Positions 44,093-57,555 of a stretch of DNA of 64,000 nt are shown here, piece by piece. The stretch's first letter is position 1; each line of letters starts with the position of its first letter. Source of the stretch: Agelas oroides (Eukaryota > Porifera > Demospongiae > Agelasida > Agelasidae); assembly GCA_949130485.1 (NCBI GenBank), contig OX422202.1, positions 5,810,293-5,874,292 of the forward strand, written 5' to 3'. The notes below the pieces were generated by a model that saw only the letters and a program-made list of their open reading frames with translations, did not search any database and was not told where the DNA came from. The position numbers were made by a program, and so were the translations under genes.

Positions 44093-44986
44093 CACTGTAA
44101 AAATATTTGGGTTACTTCAACAGGCCCGTAGGAAGCAAATTTGAAATGGTCCGGCCATAATACGGCGCGAAGCGCGCGCGCATAATACACACGCCCCCAG
44201 TTCACCCCACCAGCAAATTACTATGCTCTCAAATTACTTTTTACACCGTTTTGAAGCTGCTGTCGCTGAACCCTAAACGATTTAGTTGCAGCAGTTAACA
44301 CTTGTGAACGAGGTATTACTGTCTGCGAACTTTCTTGTCTTCGTCGCCGTAACGGTGTTACGATCGCTCGAAAATTTTATCACGGCGCTAATATTTCAAT
44401 TTTATCGCCAAGCCGAGGTCCCTAGTACGGTAATCTTGGAGCAAGAATTGGACAAAACGCCCGGCGAAACTTTTACGGCATTTCTGCGCGGGTGGGTTGG
44501 CCGAACATTGGTCCGGCGGCCGCCGGACCTGCCGGACCTGCCGGACCTGCTCCGACGGCCCTGTTCAACCATATTATGGTCATCTCGCTGTTGTGTACGT
44601 GACACTTTACAAACTTCAAGGGATGCTTCCAATTTGATTGAAAGCTTAAGTGTAGTTGAGACGCTTCTCCTTTTTGTTAACTTAGGATCTTCTTGCAGAA
44701 AGACTAGCTATTTGGCTACATTCCTGGATAACCATGCAACCAAGGAACTCCTCCAGGGGCGGATGTGTAGGATCTAAGAAACACCAAACCTTACCAGAAA
44801 TGCTGATTTATAGGCTTTCTGCAAGATGATCCTAATCTAACAAAAGGGAGAAGTTTCTCAACTACACTTTGATTCAAATTGTAAGCATCCATTGATGACG
44901 TTCATAGCTAATGTTTCACTTACACAACAGGCATGCAACTGAGATGACCAAAATATGGTTGAAGCAACCCAAATGTTTTTACAGTG
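44093..44986. mobile_element. CACTG-ended transposon, outer element B
   Basis: Left end CACTGTAAAAATATTTGGGT, right end inverted AAATGTTTTTACAGTG, with TATA outside both. It is a relative of 40,996-43,563 in opposite orientation. The left TIR is interrupted at 44,120 by the element below. Confidence 0.75.
44121..44563. mobile_element. CAGGCCCGTAGG element inserted in outer element B
   Basis: It runs from CAGGCCCGTAGG to CCGACGGCCCTG and is flanked by direct TTCAA on both sides. Removing it restores the outer TIR (ACTTCAA-CCATATT). A three-unit GCCGGACCT repeat lies near its right end. Confidence 0.75.
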
Positions 44987-46600
44987 TATAGTGCTCGTTG
45001 GTTGCCAACTATAACCTCAGAGCTATCACTATAAACCAAGCGGTATAGGAGTGATGATTACCACCCGCCCGCGCAAGAGACCGGCAACAACTATTAATGC
45101 TGAAGTATATGGACCTCCTGTACGTATATATATATAGGATCCTGGAATTGCATCACTGTATAATCGAAATGCTAGGAGTAGCAGACTGACAAATCAGGCT
45201 ACTCAGAATCATGTTTCAGGAGCTCTTATCGAATCATGTCTCAGTGTAAACTGCCTATGTGTATTACACCTATATCTAAGTAATAGTATAGTTAATAGTA
45301 CCACATACATAGTTATTTCTGTAAAATAGCACAGTTTATTGTGTGAAATATAGCACAGTAAATGAAACAATCAGATTGCTCAACTGGAGTCTGCTGAGCA
45401 AAAGTTGAAATACTGGTTTGATTGATCAATGTGCATAGAAGTACACTGATATTGTTTACTTGTAAATCATCGCACAGTTTATAGCTACACTGATATTGTT
45501 TACCCCTAATTATATAGCACAGTTTATAGTACACAAATATAGTTGACACTATTAATATGTAATAGTACAGTTTACTGTGGTATATATAAATACCCCAGTA
45601 AAAACTGTACTATTATTACCTATACTAACTGCATAGATATTTACATGTTCACCATACTTGGCTATTGCCTATGCTAATTATGTAGATTTTCATGTGTTCA
45701 CCATACTTGGCTATCTCGAACATACTTGTAACAATGCTTTGTTACTGAAGTTGCATTTGCACTGTCCTGAATACTCACACATGCACCACTAGGTACCTGA
45801 ATACTGTACTTTGTAAGGAAATGTTGTATACAACCTGCTGATTGTAGTGTAGGATAGTTCATGGTCATGTGCCAAAGTGCTGCAGTGACAGTTTATCAGC
45901 TGACATAACTGGCATTTATATAAATGTTCTTGTCTCTATAGTAACAGTGAGTCGGCTAATATTTCCCAATATAATTATCTCATTACCTAGGCAGCATACA
46001 AAGTGTTACTAGATCCCTGCATGGGGTTACTTAGGTAGCAGATTATAAATAGCCACCTTCCCTGTGGGTGGTCTTGCATGATGCTGTCAGGCCTAGTCAA
46101 CACCAATATGTAAAATGTGTACCCAGCATGAGCATCTCCCCAAGGTAGGGATATAAACTGACAGGAAATTGTTGATTTCAACTCACTTTGAACATCTGCA
46201 TGGCTCCCATGCATTATCTACTACACAATCTCCAATCCCTGGCTACAGTACATTATCTATTGCATAGCACAGCTGCTTGACAGGAAATAACGCAGTGAGC
46301 CAAAATGATGATGGAGGGGTAGTGAACATACGTATAAGCCTATACTAGTATACTGAATTGCTATAGCTCAAGCATTTCACATTTCTTGACTTAATAATCT
46401 CAGCACTACAGATGTTTGTCACTTCAGCATAGCTGCAGATGCAGGATGTCTGCTCAGGATTGGACAAGCTTAACAAGTTGCTATCCAGCTACTGATTATA
46501 CAAATGGTGTTCTCAGACCAGAGAAATGTATTCATGTTTTGTGCCATTATACAACACTATCTTCTCAACCAGTTGAAGTGACCCTCCCTCTCCCTCTCCC
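44987..46600. other. AT-rich region 5' of the ROS1-type gene
   Basis: Between 45,280 and 45,620 are variants of AGCACAGTTTAT and an imperfect hairpin at 45,560-45,616 (AATAGTACAGTTT and AAACTGTACTATT). The first exons and promoter of the ROS1-type gene should lie here or further left. I could not identify a signal-peptide exon with confidence. Confidence 0.4.
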
Positions 46601-46606
46601 TCACCT

Positions 46607-46613
46607 CCCCCCC

Positions 46614-46644
<31 letters not shown>

Positions 46645-46656
46645 ACACACAAACAC
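46607..46656. repeat. C-run plus (AC)n before a 3' splice site
   Basis: About 24 Cs and 10 AC units lead straight to AAACACAG, the acceptor of the first identified ROS1-type exon. Confidence 0.9.
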
Positions 46657-46658
46657 AG

Positions 46659-48631
46659 TGTATGCCGGCATGTCCTGAAACAGTTCCTGCTGGCAATTGG
46701 AGTTCAAACCTTGTAGCAGAAACCACAATGGCAAGGCAAGTCACCCTCGGTTGGAGTTCTGATATCAGACCAGGGACCACACTCTACGTTGTGCAGTTTA
46801 GAGAAGTCAATGTCCAGACTTTCAACACATCATCTCCAGTGAGTGCATATTGTAATATCAATGTTTGTACAGTATTGATATATCATAGTTACATACATGT
46901 AGTTTTGTATTGTAATTTACATGTATCAATGCATGGAAGGTGTGTGTTCCTTATTTCTAGTCAAGTAGTGAGATGAAGTACCTTCTGCACAAGAAGAGGA
47001 GTGTTGCGTATAATAAATTGAATTTCACAGTCTGCAGTGAAAAGTACATGTACATGTTTTATAATGATATTTCAAATGATATATGCATTTTCCTCCTACT
47101 CTTTCTCCCTCCCTCCCTCCCTCCCTCCCTCCCTCCCTCCCTCCCTCCCTCCCTCCCTCCCTCCCTCCCTCCCTCCCTCCCTCCCTCCCTCCCTCCCTCC
47201 CTCCCTCCCTCCCTCCCTCCCTCCCTCCCTCCCTCCCTCCCTCCCTCCCTCCCTCCCTCCCTCAACCAGATCACTGGCACAAGTTACACTATTGACAACC
47301 TCATCCCCAACACTAACTATGAGGGTCAGGTCTGTCGTGCCAATGGCTCTGTCTCTGACTCTGATAACTGTGGCAGCTGCCTCTTCTGCTTCTCAACCAC
47401 GAATGCTCAAGGTAACTAAACTCATATTCTAATGTGTCACCAACATGCTTGTCCACTCCCCTCACCCCCCTTCTCCTCCTTTCTCCCTCTCCTATCCTTA
47501 TTACTCTTTCCTACCCTTTTCCTTTCCTCTTTCTTCTCTCTGACAGAGCCCCCTAGCCGGCCCCGCAATGTCCAAATCACAGCCACAGGCCCTCAAATCA
47601 TCACAGTGACATGGGATGAACCTGAAATCAAAAACGGTGCCACAAGTTTAACCTACACTGTTACATGTGTGCGTGTGAGCACTGGCACGGTGGACGTCAA
47701 CAGTACAGGGGTACAAAATACCTTCTTGACGGCCTTTACCCTCCTCCCCAACACCATATACTCATGTTCTGTGGTTGCAGTCAATGATATTGGTGGAAGT
47801 GTACCTGCCATAGCTCAGATTACCACACCAGCACGTAACAGTGAGTCTTTGCTACCAGCCATTATATATGTAGCAACTGCAGTGTATGTACAGTAGTGAG
47901 TGTAGTTAGAGTTAGTCTCGTTCCAGACCCTCAGCGAGATCCTGTTGTGTGAACCATACCGAGGGTCTGGGGACCAGACTATCTGCTTCTCTTCCCCTCT
48001 CTCTCCCTCCCAACTTTTCCTCTCACCTTCTCTTCCTCATTCTCCCACTACCTCCCATCTAACTTTCTGCCTTTCCTCCTTCCTCTTCCTTGCTTCCTAC
48101 TTCCTCCATCACTCTCCTCTCCCCCCTCCCTCTTCCTACCTCCTCCCTCTTTGTTCCTTTCTCTTTCTTTTCCCTCTCCTTCCTCCCTCATCCTCTGTTC
48201 TTTCTTGCTTCTCCCTCTTCTCTCTTTCTTCGTCCTTCCTCTTCCCCCTCCCTCTCTCCCCCCTCCCTCCTTCCTCTCACTTCCTTCTCCTCCTTTATCC
48301 CTCTTCCTTCCCCTCTCCTTTTCTTTATCCAAATTTCAATGCAAGTCAGGCATATGGGTATGTAGAATAGCAGATAACTTCCTCTTCCCTCCCAATGACC
48401 ATTGCAATTTCTCCCCCTTTTGCTGTCCTCACTTTTCCCTCTTCCTCCTCCTTCCTCTTCTTTCTTGCTCCTTTCTTTGTCCTTTCTCCTCCCCTCTGCA
48501 GCCATTCCTGGTCTTTTGCTGCTGGTCTTCTCTAGCAACATCAGTTATGCCCAGCTTACAGAGAGCAGTATACTGGATAGCGAGCTGGAGAACTTGATCC
48601 CATTGGCCAGTACTAATACTGATCCCATCAC

Positions 48632-48719
<88 letters not shown>

Positions 48720-51700
48720 GCATACTGTAAGCTTGCACTAATACACTCCCTTGGAGTCAATGCTCTCGTAATTTTAATACCACATTGTGTCAGAGTACCT
48801 CACATGCTTAGCTAACAGTTATTGTTCATTATCAATGTGTACACACATGGAACCACCACCCAAAGACCAACATCCAAATCTTCATTGCTTACAGTACGTG
48901 GAACTTAGTATTACGTGTATGTGTGTGGTTACCTTCACCACTGATGATATAGGCATCAATAATGCCAGTCACTCCGCTGCCTCTCAGCTTAGCACCAGCA
49001 ACCTCTGGTGATTTCCATGGTATTCGACCAGCGATGCATGTTGTGATAGGTATGGCAAACCCTTGTGAATAGTGGCGTCCTTGTGTTAAACTGGGGGTGT
49101 ATTGTTGAGACTAACTGAATATTCATATAGTGTGTATTAGCAAGTAGCCTCGTTCCAGGGCCTTCCCACTGTCCAGTTCTTGATTGCTTACAGTGTACAA
49201 AAACGGAGAGGGAGGGCCTGGGAGCATTTATCATGATCGAGTGACATCAATGTGTACTAAGGTAGACCGAGGGGGGGAGGGGCCGCCCCCCCTCCCCCCC
49301 CCCCCGACCAAAAGGATAAGCTTGAGACCTGTTCTTGCAATTTCAATCCAAGTGCTAGAGTCTCGAATGTTTGTGAAGCGAAAGAGTTGCTGCTGCTTGT
49401 CCAGAACATGTGTATGAAAGACGTATTTTCTGTTAGGGGCCCCTCCCCCCTCTGTCCACCTACATTACATTGACTTTATCAGTACTCGCTCCTTCCTTTT
49501 TGCATGCTGTAAGTGATCAAAAACTGGAAGTTGGGAAGGTCAATGAGGTTAATTAACAAGCACTTAGTACAGTAACTCACCTACTCTGCTCTGGAGATTC
49601 TGCACATACTTTATTTCTGTCCTGTTGGTCCAAGAGCAGTTTATTGACCAGTACCATTGAGGTTACCGTTTATACATACGATAACAAAGCAGGAAAAAAG
49701 GCTTACACTTCATTTTATAGTTCTACAGTTGTTGCACAATTTGTTTGTGTTTATCTTCCCTCCATTACTCCCTCCCTCAGGCCTGGACTATCACTTCTAT
49801 CGTGGTGAGATCTACATAACAACTGCTGGCAGAGACTTGAGACGTATGAGTGTGAATTTGATGAGTAGTGGTGAAGAATTACGACTTGAAGTACTCTCAG
49901 GTACATAGCAATGTAGACATTGTCTCAAGTATATAGGTTGTTCACGGAAGTGCTTCAGTATAGAGCTACAGGTTCTCTCATACATAGTTACAGTATACCT
50001 GTACATTAATTGTGAATAACTCCTAAGAATATTTGTGGCTGTTTCTCTATTAGCTGGTACTCCCTCCCTCCCTCTCTCCTCTCCCTCCCTCTTTCTCCTT
50101 ACCTCCCCCTCCCCCAGAATCTGCCATTCTCCCCACACGCACATCTGGTGTCTCCCTTGGAGCTGTTGCTGTGGACTGGGTCAACGATCACGTGTTTTTC
50201 GTGGAGAGAGAAACAGGAAGCTCTACTAGCAGGGTAATATTCAGAATCTCACATTACAATTTTTCAAGTGTTTAAAATTTTCAAACAGGCTCTGTTAATC
50301 CTTTAACTACCAATGACGTGTGTACTCCTCATGCAACTTTGGCTGCATGTTATCAGTTGGTGCTTTTGTGCTAGCAAAAAAGGTGGGATAGGGGGAGGTG
50401 GGCGGGCATAGTCATGAATTGCCGTGCACATAGTGGCTGTCTTGACTTGTAAGTTTGCATGAGGGGAGCAGTCTTTACCTTCCTTTTCCCTCAGATATTG
50501 CGTCTGGTGATTGATGGTAATGGGGACCCTTACTGTGTGGGACAGTGGACCAGCAACCCGGTGGGACATATTGAAGTGGATCCTGTGCATGGGTGAGCCA
50601 TAGATCCGCTCTTGTATCCTGCACCTAGACTATCCCTAGTCATGGTTGGGCATTTCTGCTCTCTTGCGGTATGTGGTTGAAGTTGTTAAAGCGGAATATT
50701 ACTCATTCATCACTCTTTCTCTCAGCTATTTTTACTGGAGTCAGAATGGTTCAGGAATATATCGTGTAGAGTTGAATGCAGTACAAGATCAGACAACCAG
50801 TTGCCCCTCTGGCATACCTCAAGGAACACTGATCGTCAATGACCCAGATATTGTAACATTCACCATCGAGTCCTCACTGTATCATTGGGGAGGCAGTAGC
50901 TGCAATGGGATAGAGGAAGGTCTTTCTTCCACCACTTTGAATGCAGACAGGAGAACTGTAACTGTTACTTCTGGAGTAAGCAGACGGTCCGGACAGACAG
51001 TGGCAATAGCATCATTCTCAGAAGTGGTGTTTGTTGCTCTAATTGGTCTAAATGATTCAAGAAATGTAGCAGTGTACAACACCAGTGTGACTAGAATGTG
51101 CCCAGCAGAACCTATCACTGTGCCACTGACAGTACCAACAATTCCTGAAGGATATTCAGAAGTGCAGATAATGCGGGCATTCCGATCTGTGAAGCAACCA
51201 TTGCCAGGTAATTTACTGAGAGATGTATAACTTGTATATGTGTGTATTACATACATACATACCAATAGACACTTAGTGTTGATCATTAGTGCGTAATTGT
51301 ATGCTGCAGTGTATGTTGTTTTTTCTCCCCCTCCCCTATTGCACCTACTATGGTGTGTTCAAATATATATAATAATAATACATGTATTCCTGTATAGCGA
51401 GATAATTTGGCAGGAATTATATTTCGTGAAACAGCCTCCAACCTACTGTAAATAAATGTTACTGCACTTTAAATTTGGCGATTGGTGACATGATTACAAA
51501 ACTCACTACATAATTTGTGCGTCTAGTTGCATATCTAAGATTGGTGACATGATTACAAAACTCACTACATAATTTGTGCGTCTAGTTGCATATCTAAGAA
51601 GTCTGCATTCAGTGTCAGTTTGAAAAACTGTTGATATCCACATTCCAAGATAAATGTTGGCAAATTACACTGTCAGACTGAAAAATGGTACTGAAATGTT

Positions 51701-52349
51701 ATGTGTTCTTCAGCGGAGTTGACTCATCGATGGATGGAATAGTATGTACAAGTTTCAGGCCATTCTCAGAAGCATATATTTCCAACCATTGTCCTCCTCT
51801 ATATAGGTATTGTAACTTGCCTCGTAAACTGGCCTTTTGGGTTTTACGTTCAAAACGTACGATGGCATTGATGCTGTGTTTCACTACTGACGGATGTTAA
51901 ATGTTATTTTGTCATAATTGAATTTGGCAGCTCAGATCATCTTCCAATCGCCAAACCACAAAATGAAATTCTCTGCTGGATTTTCTGGTTGTATGGTATG
52001 CGGTACATAATATTATGTATATATGCACATGTAGGTTATATAAGCTGGTGTGAATATGTATAAAGACACACAAAGATATACCGTATGGCGAGAAATTTTC
52101 GCGGACAAAATTTTCGTAGTTTTCGCGGATTTGCCTCAGACCGCGAAAATTTTAACCGCGAAATTTTGTGATCGTTGTGCTTTGTGCTTTGTGATCGTCG
52201 AACCGCGAAATTTTTTTCGCGAAATCTTTTCCAGCGGCCAATCCGCGAAAATTTTGTTCCGCGAAAATTTCTCGCCATACGGTATATATATATATGTGTT
52301 TATGGCATTCCAATCCTGTTGTAATCACTGGTTATCAAACCCTCCATCA

Positions 52350-52383
<34 letters not shown>

Positions 52384-54076
52384 CACAGTTCCCCCCACGT
52401 CCCCCACTGATGTACGTGTACAGACAAACTCCACCAGTGCCACCATCACTTGGAGTGCACCACAGTTTGTAACTGACTTCTTCAGTAAGTTGGGATAAAG
52501 TGAGGTACTAGTACAGATACACACGTTGAACACAAATAACGGATGTGTACCTACCTCCCTCCCCTCCCTCCCTCCCTCCCTCCCTCCCTCCCTCCCTCCC
52601 TCCCTCCCTCCCTCCCTCCCTCCCCCCTCCCTCCCTCCCCCCCTCCCTCCCTCCCCCCCTCCCTCCCTCCCCCCCTCCCTCCCTCCCCCCCTCCCTCCCT
52701 CCCCCCCTCCCTCCCTCCCCCCCTCCCTCCCTCCCCCCTCCCTCCCTCCCCCCCCTCCCTCCCTCCCCCCTCCCTCCCTCCCTCCCCCCCTCCCTCCCTC
52801 CCCCCCTCCCTCCCTCCCCCCCTCCCTCCCTCCCCCCCTCCCTCCCTCCCCCCCTCCCCCCTCCCCCCTCCCTCCCTCCCTCCCCCCCTCCCTCCCTCCC
52901 CCCCTCCCTCCTCCCCCCTCCCTCCCTCCCCCCCTCCCTCCCTCCCCCCCTCCCTCCCTCCCCCCCTCCCTCCCTCCCCCCCTCCTCCCTCCTCCCTCCC
53001 TCCCTCCCTCCCTCCCTCCCTCCCTCCCTCCCTCCCTCCCTCCCTCCCTCAACTAGGTAACAGTTCCTTTCAGTCCTGGACCTACTGCATCAACTACACC
53101 GAACTTGGATCCTCCATCCCTGTGCAGATGGTGAACACCTCCTCCCTCACCCTCACCCTCACTGACCTTCTACCAGACTCCCTCTATGAGTTGACTATCA
53201 GTGCTGCAGGTCCTGGGGGAGAAGTTGTGAACCCCAGCACATTCATACTCCAAACCAAAATGCAAGGTACAGATGCAATTAATTATGAGGTATACATGCA
53301 TGCATTGTATTGCATATATTGCATGTTGGTGCCATCCCTACGTAGAGAGTCTACCGACTCTCTGATATAGCATTGACCATACGTATATAGGGCGAAAAAG
53401 GACAGGCCTATACAGAGTCACCCACTGTACAGGACCTCAGCAACTGCGCTAGGGTGACTAGAAAATGGGGACTGCCACTTCATGCAATTTTGTGTTTGTT
53501 GTTCTATGTGTGCAGGTGGTGATGATGACTTGTTGCTATTGGCAACAGAGGTGGGAGTGGTGCAGACATCTGTCAGTGGAGACAGTGCACAAGTGATTGC
53601 ACCAATGGCCTCTGATGAGTCTAATGGTAAGAATGCAATTGTAGCAGAGCTTCAAGCTATGGGAGTCCCACGTCATTCCCATCCTCTTCTTGCACACACA
53701 CATCATGCACATTTTAAAGTATAAGTATGCTATGTGATTTAAAATTTGAATGTGAAGAGCACCACCTGATAATGTCATCCAATGGCATCTTACATGCACG
53801 NNNNNNNNNNNNNNNNNNNNNNNNNNNNNNNNNNNNNNNNNNNNNNNNNNNNNNNNNNNNNNNNNNNNNNNNNNNNNNNNNNNNNNNNNNNNNNNNNNNN
53901 NNNNNNNNNNNNNNNNNNNNNNNNNNNNNNNNNNNNNNNNNNNNNNNNNNNNNNNNNNNNNNNNNNNNNNNNNNNNNNNNNNNNNNNNNNNNNNNNNNNN
54001 TATGTGATTTAAAATTTGAATGTGAAGAGCACCACCTGATAATGTCATCCAATGGCATCTTACATGCACGCTTGCG

Positions 54077-54135
<59 letters not shown>

Positions 54136-54179
54136 ACACACACAACACACACACACACACACACACACACCACACACAC

Positions 54180-54223
<44 letters not shown>

Positions 54224-55046
54224 ACGGACACGCATGCACACACACTGTCTCTCTCTCTCTGAGTCCACATAACAACATTAACCAAGTTACACAACTTGTA
54301 GATAACAATTAGTGATCCCACCCAACCAATTAACAATCATATCATGCCTACCTATGACATCATGAGAAAGGTCAGTCACATGTAGAAGAGAAAGAAGAGA
54401 GATCAACTAAAGAGAGAATCTAGCAGCATCCATTGCCTTCCTAAGAGATAAGTCATAGAAGTATACTTCTGGCATTGCTACTACTTTCATTTTGCTGGTC
54501 TGTAAACAAAAACAATAGTTCAAGTACTCATTTGATTCTCATAGATTCAAGTTAAAGGTCAAATAGCTGTGACAGTCTATAGTTATCTAGCTACCATAAG
54601 ACCGATGACTCAAAGCATGTGTAAGATCGCATGTAGTGAGCCTACATGTTCCAAGCCCACATGCAGCATGTCCCAACTACCAGACTTAGCTGGACTCCAT
54701 GTACATATGGGAGTGGCTCCGCCCTTTCTGTAGCCAATCACAGGTCGGGAGTTTAAAGGAGCCGAAACCTGTGTTTGTGCAAAGATCAGACTGGGAACTC
54801 CCCTGATGACCAGCAAAAAGAAAACTGAGAACTGGAAACAGTAGAACATTCAAAAACTGTGATACCCCCATAGGATGAGCTTAATATTACATTATTCAGC
54901 ACACTATATCACACACGTACAGAGAGGCCCGCGCCCCCCCCCCCCCCCCCCCAAAGGAATAGGTAAATAAAATCAAATATCTCCTTTTCACTGACTCAGA
55001 GTACAATGGACAAGTTCCCTGCCACCCTCCTTAACGGGAAGATTCT

Positions 55047-55103
<57 letters not shown>

Positions 55104-56114
55104 ACACACACAGGTATCGCCTATGATGCCTACACAGGACAGTATTACTGGGTGATTGCAGGAGGCCAAAGCAGTGTCTACTGTCACTCTCCTCCCTCCA
55201 GAACAACTGTCATCCACCAGTTTAGAGACAACCCCTTCTCCCTCAAACTAGACTGGGTGGCCAGACGACTCCTGTGGGTGGAGAATGGAGAGACTGTGAG
55301 TGATCAACTAACCCTGTAATTGTACTGTTATTAAACGGAGTACTCTAGGTGGGCAAGAGATCATGAAATGGGAGCAGCTAATCTTAAGTTAGTAGCAAAG
55401 TAGTAACTATATAAATAATATTTTATGTTCTTGTTTCACTTGGGAGAAGATAAGTAACTACATGTATATTATACCGTATTTCTTCGAATAGACACCGCCC
55501 TCGAATGGTTGGCCACCCTCGAATAGTTGCCGCCCTCGAATAGTAGCCCCACAATCGGAAGCTCTGAGTGAAATAAATGCTTCCCTCGAATAGTAGCCGT
55601 GGCTAGTAAACATGGCACACGTACATGATTGCGAATAATTTCTGACGACGGGTACCAGGCTAGCGCTAGGGCTGTTCGAGGTTGTACGACTGGTTTCCAC
55701 GGCTGATAGCAGAACTGAGCGGTTGTGGGTACTACTGACAGCGTCTAACAGTCGTCACTGTATTGCTCGTATACATGCCTTATCGAGCTAGCTGTCATTG
55801 ATGTCTGTGGGATTTCCAAGGAAATAAACGCCGCCCTTGAATAGTAGCTGCCCTCAAATAGTAGCCGCACAAAAACGAGCAGCGCAAAAAAATAGTAGCC
55901 ACGGCGTCTGATCAAAGAAATACGGTAAATATTAATTTGTTCTTGTTTCACTTGTGAGAAAATAGTATTGGGACTGTTGTATTTTCACTCTTCCCTCAAC
56001 TGGTGAAATTATAGCTATGTATTCCAACACTATCCATCATTCTAAAATGTGTGTTTATCTGCCCATGCCCATGCCCACGCACACGCACATGCACACGGCA
56101 CACACACACACACA

Positions 56115-56166
<52 letters not shown>

Positions 56167-57428
56167 TCCCATCCTCATCAGCTGTCAAGCCCTCTGCGTA
56201 TTGTTGGAGCCAATCTGGAGCCGATGAGTGATCCCGTGGTACTCACAGAGGTGGAGCGCATTATGAGCACTGCAGTGGACTCTCTGAATGGGTGAGACAA
56301 AGAAGAGATTAGCTGGTAGAAGAAGGATGGTCCCAGGTTCAGAGACAGGGAAATTCTTACTGAAAAAGTATAAAAAGAAAGAATTCTGATATTTAAGCAT
56401 ATCTGTATGTCTGTGGATGTTGATATGCTACTTATGAACAGACCTATGATTAGGCTTAGTGTCTGGGCCCTAATGAACCACCTCTGCATTATAAATGTGT
56501 ATAAAACATACTAATTGTGCCATGCGATAATGTCTAGCTAAACACTTGATTGTCCGAAGGTCACGTGATCAGCATTAACCACTATTAGTCATGTAGCTAC
56601 ACTCCAACCATTGAGAAGCTGAAACATAATTTATGTGTGGTCTCATTTTCTTGCAGTTTGATATTTTGGGTATCTGGCAGGGAGATTCACATGAAGACGC
56701 TGAATGGTCTGGTGGAGAGGCACTGTTTCACAGCCCCCCGAGACCCCTTAGCCCCTGACTGTGGATGTCTCCAGACAGCTGCTGTACTGGGTCAGCTACA
56801 GCAATGAGATGGTCATTGTTAGTCAGGTGGAGTACTCCAGAAGTGGGTGTGGCACCAGGTAGGAGATGGGAGGGAGGGAGGGAGAGTGATGGAGGGAGGA
56901 GGGTGATGGAGGGGAGGGAGGGTGAAAAGAAGGAGGGGAGACTGATGGAGGGATGGATTGAAGAATCAAATATGGAGTGGTATCTACTCTTTGTATTGCT
57001 CTCTCTGCAGCCCTGAACGTCATACTGTATCACTGAGGTAGGTGCAGTTTTTGTGTCATGCATGCTCATATATGTATACAGATACCTAACCTCCCTTCCT
57101 CTTCATTTTGTCCCACCTCTTCCTCCTCTGCCAGCTCAAATCCATCAAGTCCAACAGCACTGGCCTATGCATCAGGGACTCTCTTCATAAGTACACTGGG
57201 CTCCAGCACACTCTTCACCATCCCTTGCCAACCTCTCTGTCATCTCACAGCAACAGACCCTGGCAGTGGGGACCATTCTCCTCAGCTCCCTCTCCCCCAC
57301 CCCCCAGGGTATCAGGGACATTGCCGGGCCTCTGCTGAACTACAGCCTTTACCTGGTAACATGCCTCCCTCCCTCCACACTCTCCCTCCCCCCCTCACAC
57401 ACACACACACACATGCCCACACGTGCAT

Positions 57429-57465
<37 letters not shown>

Positions 57466-57477
57466 CACACACACACG

Positions 57478-57555
<78 letters not shown>

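Noticed and set aside
44286-44777. 163-codon ORF starting MQQLTLVNEV
   Set aside because: It crosses the border of the inserted CAGGCCCGTAGG element into the outer transposon, so it is a chance frame.
46973-47432. Pro/Ser/Leu repeat ORFs here and at 52.5, 58.1, 58.9 and 62 kb
   Set aside because: CCCT repeats stay open in all frames. The real exons start at the acceptors that follow, and only the ends of these ORFs are coding.
49657-49780. Upstream part of the ORF before the exon at 49,781
   Set aside because: It is intron sequence; the acceptor CCCTCCCTCAG at 49,780 and the phase define the exon start.
54036-54336. His/Thr and Cys/Val repeat ORFs, also at 16.9, 27.5, 48.6, 55.0, 57.4 and 60.6 kb
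   Set aside because: CA or GT dinucleotide repeats in introns; some also run through the Ns.
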